Of a stretch of DNA of 64,000 nucleotides, positions 10,827 through 21,795 are shown piece by piece. Numbering within the stretch: position 1 is the first letter of the stretch; each line of letters begins with the position of its first letter. The position numbers and the translations under genes are program-made. Source of the stretch: Lepraria neglecta (Eukaryota > Ascomycota > Lecanoromycetes > Lecanorales > Stereocaulaceae); NCBI GenBank assembly GCA_033220425.1, contig CM065650.1, positions 2,232,001 through 2,296,000 of the forward strand, given 5' to 3'. Below the pieces are notes generated by a model. That model was not told the DNA's origin, searched no databases, and saw only the letters and a program-made list of their open reading frames with translations.

Positions 10827-13800
10827 CTACTGTACAGCTCTTTCCCTCTCCATCTCTTCTTCAGGCACTTGAGGTTCAGACTCAGTTTCCTCTCCCATAC
10901 GAGCATCTCGTCCCTCCATCGACGCCGGATTGTTCCCCATATTCGCCTTCTCCGCCTTCTCCTTTTCCCACTTCTCCGTATTCTCCTTTTTCCTCTTGGC
11001 CGCCTTGGTCTGACCTTTCCTCGCCTTCTCCGCCCTCTCAACCAGCTCAGCGCTCTTTACTTTATCAGCTTCTGTCATCCCCTTGCCCACCTCATTCTCA
11101 CTATCCGAAAACGCCTCTTTAGCAGCTCTCTTCGCTTTCTCGTCTTCCTCAGCTTCTTTGTAGAGTTCGCGCATAGCGGGGTTGAATTTCTCCAGGTGTA
11201 TTATATCGCCGACGCGGACGCGCATGTAGTCGAATGCGACGCTGATTTTCATGTCTGTGATTTGGGGCCTTGGGGGCGGTTTCATTAGAGAGGCGGTGGA
11301 GGTGAGGGAGGAGAAAGTGGATGTGTTGGGTGGGCCGGGTTGGTTTCGCTGGTTTTGGGTGTTGTTTTCGGGCTGCTTTTGGGCTGCCTCTTCGCTTGGG
11401 CCATTTGAGAGGTTGCTGGTAGGAGCTTGAGTCTCGACAGTTGGCTCGGTGCCTTCCATGGGCTGATCAGCATCCTCCGTTGGATCCGCATCTTCCAGCT
11501 TAACGCTCATGGCGTTCATCGAGCTCATGGATGGAATCTTCTGGTATCTCTGACTGAAATGCGTCAAGATCACCCTTTTGGCACCCATTGCCGCCCCGAC
11601 TCCAATCGCTTCGCTAGTTGTACTGTGTTTCTTTGCCTCGGCATCGCCTTTAAGCTCATCATCAAATGTAGCCTCGTGTAGCAGCACTGTTGTACCTTTG
11701 CCAATAGTAGCAAAGTCTCTGGATGGACGGCAGTCACCGCTGTAAGAGAACTTGAAGCCAGTGGGGAACGTCAGGGATACAGCTTGGGCGGCAAAGCAAT
11801 GATTGACAGTCACGGCAACGAGGTTGGTGAGACCAGTAGCTTTGCGGATTGCGGATTTGCTATGGGACGTTCGTTAGTCTTGATTGATGCGTCAAGGGCA
11901 AGCACCAGGGTCTACTTACACCCAGGAGTCTTTGGACGTTTTGAAACCCACGTCCAGGCCATTCCATTCAAGAGTGCATAGATCAGGATTTTTCCAATTG
12001 GTGGGACGTGACTCCAAGGGCACGATCTGATTGTAGCCGTAATCTTCAACAGACGAGTATTCCTCCAACCAACGCATCATGTTTCGTGTGCTGACAACGA
12101 AAAGCCGCTTTCCTTCCTCTAGAAACTTACCAGGAGCCAGGAGCGCTTCTGTAAGTGACGGCCGAGGACGGTTGGCAGGATCTTTGCCATGCACCTCTTC
12201 ATACCAAGCCTTTACGACTGATGTGGTTCCCAGATGATGATCAGCGTGCAAATGGCTGATCCAGATGAGCTTGAGATCCCGCAGGACTTCCGCCAATTGT
12301 TCTTCTGTGTAGATTCGCTTCAATTGACCAAGAGTGTTTTCGCCACAATCGAGTAGGTAGGAGCCGCAGCCCGGGACCCGCAGAAGAGTAGCGGAGACAT
12401 TGCGATGCTGCGATGGTAAAGCAGACCCTGTCCCTAAGCATATTATCTCAGCATCTTGGCTGGGAAGGTCTTGACTAGCAGTCTCAGCCTGGACAGCATT
12501 AGAGCGGACTTCCTGTTGGGCGGCTTGTCCAAGCTTGAGCACCTCCGGAGGAATCTCCTGGACTACCAGCGCGGTGTTAAGATGAGGAACGACCTCTTTG
12601 TCGGTCACTTCGAACCTTGGTTCAAGATGTATCTTTAGACCTCTGCTTGCTGGTAAGCGCGATTCAGACATAGTTTCCAACCCGTAATGTGCCTCTTCGA
12701 GGAGGGATGGTAGAGCATTGTTGTGAACAGGAATGGGATACCGTGTAGGATCAATGAGGTTGTGACGGATGGCCGAGGACGCTGCTGAAGTCATCGAAAG
12801 GTAGTTAGGGCATTGATCTGGCGATGAGATGACATGCTTCAGCTTTGAGTGTTCGTTAATAAACGCTGATAGCTTCTCATTATTAACCACACCAGGACCA
12901 AGAATCCATACGATTGCCCCAATTCCAGTCATGACCTTCTCAGACGCCCATTCAGGTCTGTTGACGAGGCTTTCCACGTAGTCTTGTGACGGAAGATCCA
13001 CTACCGCAATACCACCGCCATCTTTGCCTTTTTCCAAGACCATTTCTGGTGTTATAGTTTTCCCATCACTCGACTGGACCTCCGAGCCTGCGGCAAGAGC
13101 TGCCCACTTAGGCCCTGGGGGTACTTTCAACTCTTTCGCAACAGCCGGCCTGAACTTTCCCCGTTGCCTGTGGTTTCGGATGATGTACGACATTGCGACT
13201 TTTGAGGACTTTGTAGGAGGAAGGTGGTCGATCAATGCTCCAGGCCAAGGCTGTCGAACCAGCACATTGATGTTTGGCACAGGAGTCGTACCATCAGGCA
13301 CTGAGCCTGTATATTTCTCAAGCTTTTTGGTCACCGAGTTTTGAACGAAAATGCCAGCTGGTAGCTTGACTTGGTGTAACGGCGTCTCAACTAGATTGTC
13401 ATATCGCCATGATGAGCTGAACATTTCATTCACAACAAACTCCCGAATCTGTTGATCTCGTTCTGGTTGATCTTCGGGAGCACTGGGATGAATTGACCAT
13501 TGGTCGGCGACCTCTGCTGGAGTCGGACGTTGCCCCGTCATGAACTCGCCCAAGCTTCGCTTTCGAGGTTCTGGTCGACTACTTATAGAGTCCTCATTGC
13601 CGTTCGACGGTGCAATGGGCATCGCCCAGACTTGAATCCGGTTGTCGGCCCATGTTGGCTCCCAGTCTCGTTCTGTGTCATCTAGCTGTTCTTCCATGTG
13701 ATGCTCGTTGATTTTGATTGGGGTTCCTTTCCTAAAGATGAATGATCTGGCGGTGGCAAGAGTGTGGGTAAGATTGGGACCTCCGTGTAGTGTTACCGTT

Positions 13801-14495
13801 GGATCTTCCTCCACCAGCTCTGACCCTTTTGTGGCTTTTTGCTGTAAAGACTCAGAACTAGCCTTTTTGGAAGGCTTCTTTCTCCTGCTCTCCTCCTCTT
13901 CCCGGGCTTTCCGCCGTTCGACTTTGAGTCTAAGTGTCTCAGCTCTGGCGGCAGCACTTGATATGGCCGCATCAGCGAGAGTCAAAATCATTCCCATCAA
14001 ACCTCCAGTTGTACCCCATTCAGTCCGCCCTGTAAGGAAGAAGTCCTTAGCCTTGAAGAATTTTGCTCCAACTTGCAAGCCTGCCCGCTGTAGACCTTCG
14101 TGTATGTTTCCAATCAGATAACGCTTGTCGTCGAAATGTAGTAGGAGGGCTGTACCGGGCGTATCAGCGGTGGGGGTTGTGATGAACTGGATATGGGACT
14201 TCATTTTGACGTATACGGGGACCTGTGGTCGTGTCTTGGCTCTTGATTTGGTAGCAGATCGTACTGTCTTGAGTACCTTCGAAATCTTCTCCTGTCTTTC
14301 ACGGTATTTTGATGAAGCTTTCCCTGTAGCTAGAGGAACGAACTTCTTCAAGGTTCGTTTTGTGGGCGCCGCCACCTTGTGTAGGGAGGAGTCGCTGATG
14401 AGTCTTTTGCAGTCTGCGGTGACCGTTGGCGCTTTGACGCGCTGGGTGAGGAGTTGACCACTCTGGGAAGAGCTAAATCTGGGGACATGTCGCAT
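10827..14495 (-). CDS. TRZ1: tRNase Z, long form (ELAC2/Trz1 type)
   Basis: Endonuclease that removes 3' trailers from tRNA precursors in nucleus and mitochondria. Two exons on the minus strand, 14495-11920 and 11859-10827 (intron GTAAGT..CATAG), 1202 residues. The N-terminal half has the inactive lactamase-like domain starting near residue 97 (KSHIQFITTPTADTPGTALLL). The C-terminal half opens with EIICLGTGSALPSQHRNVSA and has the zinc motif HLHADHH at about 748. After the intron come FSYSGDCRPS, LLHEATFDDE and LTHFSQRYQKIP, the other catalytic blocks. A basic, Ser-rich N-terminus (MRHVPRFSSSQSGQLLTQRV) could target mitochondria. The last 110 residues are a charged Lys/Glu-rich tail. It converges on the LYS2-like gene with about 240 bp between stops. 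Confidence 0.93.
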
Positions 14496-15260
14496 TAGGC
14501 GGAGGTATGATTGGCCTCAAGCCTTTGGAGGATGGCTGGATGACTCGAACGGCTTAATCCATTGCGCAGGGTCTTACTATTCACAGCTATCGTGAGTTAG
14601 AAGTTATCCAAGCTGCAGCAGCTGTCCCAAGCAATTGCAATTATCCTGGTCTCAACGGGTCAGTAGCTGTCAACGCACATCAATCATGAAGGAGTCATAC
14701 CTTGTACTTCTTCTCTGTTGACGCGCTTCTCCAAAACTTTTCGACAGCCGTCATAGACTTAGTCATCCCGCCGCCAACGACCCCTAACTCCTCTCCGGTT
14801 TAGGGGCTCTTCTTGGGAGCTCCTCCCTAAAACATGTCAGCGATGCTTGCAGATAGAATCAGCGTCACCGCCAATGATAACACTGCGGAAGATCTCAGGA
14901 TCTACAGTACATGGCATACTCAACGTTCCTAGAAGTGTTGATCGATATGCATTCGGGTTCTTCATTTGCGTGTCTCACTCTGAGAATGCAGGGCAAGCTG
15001 CGCAATGTCACCAGATCTCCTTGCGGGCACTGGATACGGTGAAGCTATGGCTCAGTCTCCTCTCAATCGACAATGTGGGAAGTTGCTAGCCGTTTTTTCT
15101 TCTCTACTGCTTACTTGATTTCTTGTGTTACTGGGGGGACACTCTTTCCCGGTCTGCAATTGCTTGAATAATACAACTCGCTCTCTACCTTGAATAAATT
15201 TCTTCGTACAAATCCTATTATTCCCACTGCGAACATCCTTCTCCAAGCCTGCGATTGAAA
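14496..15260. other. Divergent intergenic region between tRNase Z and the chitin-binding gene
   Basis: Promoter space for both neighbours. The only structured element seen is the inverted repeat at 14797-14838 (separate entry). Short open frames here show no protein character. Confidence 0.5.
14797..14838. repeat. Possible relic of the introner-like family outside a gene
   Basis: GGTTTAGGGGCTC is followed after a short loop by GAGCTCCTCCCTAAAACATG. The arms pair imperfectly, and the right side read on the minus strand (ACATGTTTTAGGGAGGAGCTC-like) recalls the ACATGTCTTAGGAGCTC core of the LYS2 introns. No splice sites surround it. The similarity is short and may be chance. Confidence 0.25.
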
Positions 15261-16117
15261 ATGTGTCTTCTCACTTCTTCTGCGTTTGCTGTCGCCTTTG
15301 GCACTGCAACAATTGCTCAAAACTGTGGCTCTCAGTACGCCAACCAAGTATGTGCAGCCGGAAACTGCTGTACGTGGACTCAATTCTCTACCATGTTCAG
15401 TTCATTGCTTATGAACCGATACTGACAGTGTACAATTTTAGGCAGCCAGTATGGATGGGTAAGTGGTTTTCAACTATAGACCATATCCTTGGCCGAGGGT
15501 CGCTAGCGAGAGCAGCCCATGCAGTAGCAAATCATTGACTGATCATCTCTCCTACAGTGCGATACAGGCCCAGCTTACTGCGACCCTACCACATGTCTAG
15601 AGGCCTTCTCAGGACCTGGGTCCAGCTGTGCAGCCGCAACCTCTGATTCGACCTCCCCTAATGCTTCTTCCATCCCGAACATCGACGTGTGTGGTGCTGC
15701 TCCGGGTGGTATATCCTGTCCTGGAGCCGGCGTACCTCCTAGTGCCAACATTCTAGGATATTACTACCGTTGCTGCAGCGCAGCAGGTCACTGTGGGCCA
15801 AAGAACGACATCCAAGATCAGTCCCTCTACTGTGGTGCAGGATGTCAGCCTGGCTATGGCGACTGTTCTACTGATCGTACGCCAACACCTCTACCGACTG
15901 CTGCGCCGACTTTATCAGGGAATAGAGAGACTTGTAGGCCAATTGTTGATGCCAAATGTGGCGATGGTTTGTGTTGCTCCGGGAGTAATTACTCCGGTAT
16001 GTGGCGCGCTCGAAAACCTTGGAACATGGAATAGCACTGACGCCATGTGAAGGTACTGGGCCAGACTTCTGTGGAGCAGCAAATTGGTGCCAGCCGCGAT
16101 GGGGAGAATGCTCTTGA
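15261..16117 (+). CDS. Secreted protein with three hevein-type (CBM18) chitin-binding domains
   Basis: Small extracellular lectin-like protein, probably binding chitin oligomers in or near the wall. Four exons: 15261-15369, 15442-15458, 15558-15996 and 16053-16117, 209 residues. A signal peptide covers about the first 19 residues (LLTSSAFAVAFGTATIAQ). Domain 1 is NCGSQYANQVC..CCSQYGWCDTGPAYC, whose CSQYGW core is carried by a 17-nt exon. Domain 2 runs from CGAAPGGISCPG to CGAGCQPGYGDCS. Domain 3 runs from CRPIVDAKCGDGLCC to NWCQPRWGECS and ends the protein. No catalytic domain follows, so it is a binding protein rather than a chitinase or deacetylase. Such proteins can shield fungal chitin from host enzymes; that role is inferred only. 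Confidence 0.85.
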
Positions 16118-17710
16118 GGTTGTTGAAGCTCAATAGTAGAGTAGGGAGGCCTGGAAGATAGTGCAATTTTATGCAAGGGAAGAACCCAAGCACCTTATCC
16201 TATATTTTAATTCGTAGACCATTGCATTATCCCCACATCGTGGACCAGTACTATTTCCCAAATTGGAACGCACCCTAGCATTAGTTTATCTATCCCATGC
16301 TATCTACGCTAGACTGTACATCTGCCAAGGTGGCTTTGCGTCCAGTCGGAGATTAGTACATGTGTAACCAGTAGGGAAAGAGCGGTCAAAAAAGCTTGTC
16401 AACAGGACTATTTTCACCACCTTTATCCTTGCAAAATCTCATTTACCTCATCTACTCCATCCCATAGTTCCACACGTCCCCTCTCAACATCTCTTTCCTC
16501 TTACCATCTTCATTGCGTTGGCAGAAAACAGAAGTTCATATCATGTCATGACGTACATTACTTCTCTAACATCCAAAACCAAAAGACACTTCTAGCATCT
16601 CTGAACACCTCTGAAGCCTGCACAGCGTGGAAATGCACTGGGTTAAATACCATGTTCCTTGTGAGAAGAGCGTCTTACGTGATCGGATCTCTGATCAAGA
16701 TGTGTAATCAGCTATGCTGGTATCCTAGGAGGTGTTCATACGCAATAATCCAGACGTCAACGATCCATTGGTTCCTTCTGTGCTCGAATGGACTGCTTCC
16801 ACAAAGCGTATCGTCCTGGAATCGAATCAAGGTCAACGAAGCAGAAGCATCATCCGTACTACAATACCAGCTTGGACAAGATCCTTTGCCCTCGCTTTCT
16901 GTTACACATGTCCTTGTTTTATCCATTTGCTGTTTGATTGCTATCGCTGAACGCGTAATTCCCACTCTCATCGTACAATAAAACAAAATAAACCAATTGT
17001 TGCTCATGGTTGACTGTGATGGCACACTGTGGTGCGCATCTTTCACAAGTGTTCGGGCGGGCAAAACCCAGCATATTTTTCCACTCGGTCATTGCGTATC
17101 CTCTTCTGAGTGAGAAAATGGATCATTGTTACTACTATATATGAACTCGGCTGTTAACGATGTCGTGTTGTGGAACTGGATGCTATTAAAGGTATCATCG
17201 CTTATCATTGGCCACTGGATTATGGCTTGCAGGTACGAGACCAAAAGGTGAAAGCGTGGTTGCCTTATTATCTGGAGCCTCCCCGCCATGACTCTTCATC
17301 CATCATCTTACCGCAGTACGCATTACCCATCATTCCTATCCTCATAGTCTTTCGCCCTTTGTTCCCTAGGTCCCCGTGCGCCGTAGCGCTACGCCGAGAT
17401 ATACACTTCACCGACGATAGCCTCTCCGCTGCCTACGTCTGGTCTACCGCAAGTCCTGGATGCGACAGGTGCGGCTGGATACTTGAACCTCACACCATCA
17501 TTTACAACAGCAGGGAAGCTAGGAAGAAGGTATGTAGGTGGTCTACACCCGAAGAAAGGCATCTTTCGACGAGATTTGGCGCAGACTATCGTCAATTCGT
17601 CCCAAGTCCGGACATCCGCTTGCCTGCACGGAAACTTCGCGTTCAAATAGGGCTTCTACACGCAAGAGCAGCTTGACCAAATACCTCAGATCCAATACGA
17701 GGAAGTGATC
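16118..17710. other. Intergenic region upstream of the caspase-like fusion gene
   Basis: No gene is supported. The frame directly upstream of the ATG at 17711 is open from a stop at 17648 (reading GFYTQEQLDQIPQIQYEEV), and an AAATAG acceptor sits at its start, with a GTATGT donor at 17530. A short upstream coding exon of the next gene is therefore possible but not proven. Confidence 0.4.
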
Positions 17711-20546
17711 ATGGCTCGGCCGCAGCCCAATGGCCATGACATGGGTGTACCTCCTTTTGGGCCTGAGGAGATGCAAGATAAACTTGATCAATCTGCTCGA
17801 GCACGAGATCCAAGCCGGCCAATGTCTCCGTACAACAGCGTGGATGTACTACTTCTTCAATGGGAAGAAGACGATCTCAAAGTTGATGATGAGGTGACAA
17901 AGCTGGACAGGATCTTTGCTGCTAGGTGTAACTTCACGACGCAGCGGTGGAAAATTCCAAGTATCTATCCGGAAGACCAGCTGATACATCGAATCTTGAA
18001 CTTCAGGAAAGGCAAAACTGCGGATGATTTGCTCATACTCTTCTATGGAGGTCATGCTGGAGGGGACCCGCAAGAGTGCATCTGGGCGGCAAATAAAACT
18101 AAGGAATCTCCGGAACTGAACTGGCACAATGTCCAGAACACTCTCCTTGGATGTCCCGCTGATGTACTCCTGATCTTGGACTGCTGCTTTGCCACACTTG
18201 CAGCCAGAAACAATGGGGTAGGCGCTAATTGGTTTCTCGGAGCTTCAGCTAAGGAGTCACTCGCTACTGGAGTCTCGCGAGACTCGTTCACCAGCGCTCT
18301 GACGCGAGAGATCGACCGATGCGCACACCAATACTGGACACGGAGCGTGACTTTCACCGTGCAGTCCATCCACCATGGATTGGTTCTCTGGGATAGGGAC
18401 CTGGTGTACACACCCAATTTGCTTCGACTGACGGACCATGAGTGCCATCCGACGGAGCTGACGCCTCTGTTACACCCTCGCAAACGACCTCAAATACAGA
18501 ACACCACCACTGATCCGCCTGAACAGACCGTGCCTTATCCAACCAGCCCACCTCTCCATCTCAAGACCAGTTTCACGATGCCCTCGAACAATGCATCTAA
18601 CCACACATCGGATCGTAGCCCATCACGGCCGTTAGACAGCCATCACCGCATTTTAGAATTGTCTCAAGGAGAGACACAGACTCTACGAGTCACGGGTTTA
18701 CCACTTTCCGCAGGTAAAGTTGATGTTATACTATGGTTTGAAAACCGCCTAAATAGGGGCTCTCTTGTTTCGAAGATCGGTCCATTGACTGAGTCTCCGC
18801 TCAGAAGAGGGATGAAGGAAATGGCTATTACATTTTCGGGCGCTGCACTGGCAAAACAAGCCGCTACCATCAAGGACTTGGATTTTCAGGCAAAGGCTGG
18901 AAGCTACCCACGGAACATTACCATCGATGACCATTTCAATGGACTAACTTGTGTTTTCTCCTCTACCAAGGCTCCGGATAAGCATCCATCCGTGGATATT
19001 GTCCTCGTGCACGGTGTGTATGGACATCCAATCAACAGCTTTGCCTGCCACTACAATAATCCCGCAAGCGAGTTCATGTGGCCTTGCGATGCCTTCGCAA
19101 AAGCCTTGGAAGGCGTCGGTATCTACCCACGTATTATGACTTTTGGCTGGGATGCGGACGCTTGGTTGGATCCCAGCAAAGGCATACCTCATGCCTGCGA
19201 CGATTTGGTCCAAGCCCTGAAAGAAAGATCCCCAAAGTTCCAGCGCCCGTTGTTCTTCGTTGGCCACGGCGTTGGTGGGTTGCTTGTCAAACAAACTGTC
19301 AACGAAATAATAAACTTCAGGTTCAGCATTCAACAATTCCAGAACCCAGTGAAAGGATGCTTTTTCTTCGCAGTTCCTAATCAAGCCAAAGGTATCGATG
19401 ATGGGTACGCCAGAATGCTAGCAAATATGCGATCCGCGCTGAAAGAGGGCAGCCGGCCGGATGAAAGTCTTATCAGGGCCCTGAGGTCGCGAAACAGAGC
19501 CGTCGCATCGTTTTCTGAGGAATTTGACACTATTCGCCAGGAGTACGATGTCAAGTGCCTGACCTTCAACGGAAACCGCAAAACAGCTGGATGCACGATC
19601 GTCCCTTCCAACCAAAGTACCTTGACAGGCGGCTCCGACGCCGCCTACCACTTCGACGTCGACTATCGTGATGTTGTGAGACTTCCAAAAGGCGAGAGAG
19701 ATCTCGAAGCAGTCTTGAGTACATTGTGCGTCGTTATGCTCAAGAAGCTAGGTCTTTCGATTCCTTATGTCGCCACTCGCACCCTGAAGCCCAAAGCGAG
19801 CCAAATCAACCTGAGTCGTCACAAACGACTTTCAAGGCTCGTCCACCGGACAAAGAGAAAGTCTATGGGAAGCTCAAAAGGTACGATACAGCATTCCTCG
19901 TCGACGATTCGGACTCGATGTTTGGCGGACGCTGGGAGACAGCAAAGAAAGTCCTGGCCGACATTGCTGCCATTGCAGTCAAATACGACAGGAACGGTGT
20001 CGACATCCGCTTCTTCAACGCAGACCTCGACGATGATGAGCGACTCAATCTCAACTCGGCTGAAAAAGTTATGAAGCTGTTCGACAATGTGGAGCCAGAG
20101 GGTCCCACACCTACAGCAGATGTGCTTGAAATCGAACTCAAGAATTATATCTTCAAGTACAAACGGAACAGGAATACCAAATCCCTCAATCTCATCGTAC
20201 TTACAGACGGCGAGCCTGATAGCGATCAGCAAGTCGCGGATGTGATTGCCAAATATGCCAAGCTCTTGGAGGAATTGGAAGCCCCGCCGCTTCAGGTTGG
20301 GATACAATTTGTTCAGATTGGTGCGGATAAGGCTGCTAGTGAATTTTTGAGGTCGCTGGACGACGATTTGCAGGAGAAGTATAAGCTGGATAGAGACGTG
20401 AGTACCTTATCCCAAGTCCATATATTGAGGATAGAGCTAATGGCATGCAGATGGTCGACACGGTGCCGTGGGTGGGAGGCGACCAGACTCGGCTGTATGA
20501 GAAGATCCTCCTTGGTGGTATCCTGAAGCGCCTTGACCATGAATGA
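17711..20546 (+). CDS. Caspase-like / alpha-beta hydrolase / VWA fusion protein
   Basis: Three modules in one gene. (1) A caspase-like (peptidase C14) domain near residues 40-250, with YGGHAG (His about 115) and ILDCCFA (Cys 158/159), the usual His-Cys dyad. (2) From about 315, a linker and the DUF676-like alpha/beta hydrolase common at the N-terminus of fungal NLRs: DDHFNGLTCVF, DIVLVHGVYGHPINSF, FFVGHGVGGLLVKQ. The nucleophile elbow GHSLGG reads GHGVGG, with Gly at about 520, so the hydrolase is probably inactive. (3) A VWA domain in a second frame from about 19845 to 20397, with FLVDDSDSM and LTDGEPDSD as metal-site residues; the last exon is 20451-20546. The frame changes between about 19720 and 19840. 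Several GT-AG pairs there would fit; a frameshift is the alternative. No NB-ARC domain is present. Confidence 0.75.
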
Positions 20547-21795
20547 GATTGATTTGACTCCGTTCGGGTATTACTCTTGTCAATTCTTGAAACGTGGCGT
20601 GGGCTATGGTGATATTTTGTATGTTGGTCACGTTTGGTGTTCGAAATATGTGTGGTACCGCTATCGGGGACATATGGTAGGTGATCATTCTAAACATACT
20701 GGGTAGCAATGCTGACTAGACATGTACAGATTGCGCTACAACAAATGCTTGGAAGTAGGGTTAGCAATCGGCGTATGTGAATCACGAAATGGGCGTCTGT
20801 TAAGGGGGCAGGAATGATTCATGGCTCATGGGCGCACTGATGAATAGCGTAGCGAATATAATACCGTCATCTCATCTCTTATGTACTCCTGGACTACCTA
20901 CCTTAAACAGTATTTCGTTCGTTATATCGAAGAAAGAATTCGTACTCAGCAAACACAAGGGAGCAAATATGCGCCTGCGTATATTGAACCCCATTTCGAT
21001 GATTAGAAGTCTGGCTGAAGCCAACAGATAAGTCTAAGATGGGTGCGGAAAGTTGTTTAAGGAAGATTTGAAGCAAAAGGTAAGGCTTTGGAGTAGCGAA
21101 TAGGAACCTCGCTACTCGACTCTGAAGAAAAACGGAAAATTCCAGCTCAGATAAGTCTACTGACTTCGCCTCCCGGGGAGATGAAGCGCCAGGGAATGCA
21201 TCTACAAGTGACTGGTGACTGGTGAAAGCGTGAGCTCTGGCGATTGCATTGGCGGCCGAAGAGTTTCAGAGGCATTTTGTTCTATAGGAAGGAGCGGACT
21301 TGCAGGAAATGGATCATGAGGAGTGGTAACGTGGGCAAAAAGATCCTGAGCGGAGTCAATGTCGGAAGCGTATTTGGGAGAAAGGGGTGTTAGCAGGTCG
21401 GCTACGGTTGTGGCTTTCAGTAGCGAGGACTTGGCTGATACACAGCTTCGATAGAGTGGGAAAATTGAGGCGTGGAAAGATCACAGGGACAAGGGGTGTG
21501 TAATATGGTAAGGCCGTGGGTCTTTCTGACCGCGATGTGATGTCTGGTATCATGGAGATTGAATTTTGGACTTGCATAAGGTTAGCTATGATACGAATGC
21601 TATCTTCCCCATCATACGACCACATTGCTATCATGCGCCTTGTCCAATAGACATGAGACTACCTGTCAAACATAATGCCTGTGCATGACATTTGTCGTAA
21701 AAGAATAGTGGGTATATGTAATTCAAGACTAAGGAGACAAGAGAGACACATTGCTCTCAGTGGTGCCGTCTATGATGTGACAAAAAAGGGCGTGC
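20547..21795. other. Convergent intergenic region, with a small hairpin
   Basis: No supported gene. At 21091-21117 a 9-bp perfect stem GAGTAGCGA / TCGCTACTC surrounds a 9-nt loop. Its function is unknown; it lies between two convergent genes and could affect 3' ends. Confidence 0.4.

Noticed and set aside
10758-11288. Plus-strand frame of 176 codons opposite tRNase Z
   Set aside because: Antisense shadow of the Lys/Glu-rich tail of the tRNase Z gene; low-complexity Ser/Leu/Phe composition.
17170-17676. Plus-strand frame of 168 codons as a separate gene
   Set aside because: No recognisable features; probably leader or intron-containing 5' sequence of the caspase-like gene.
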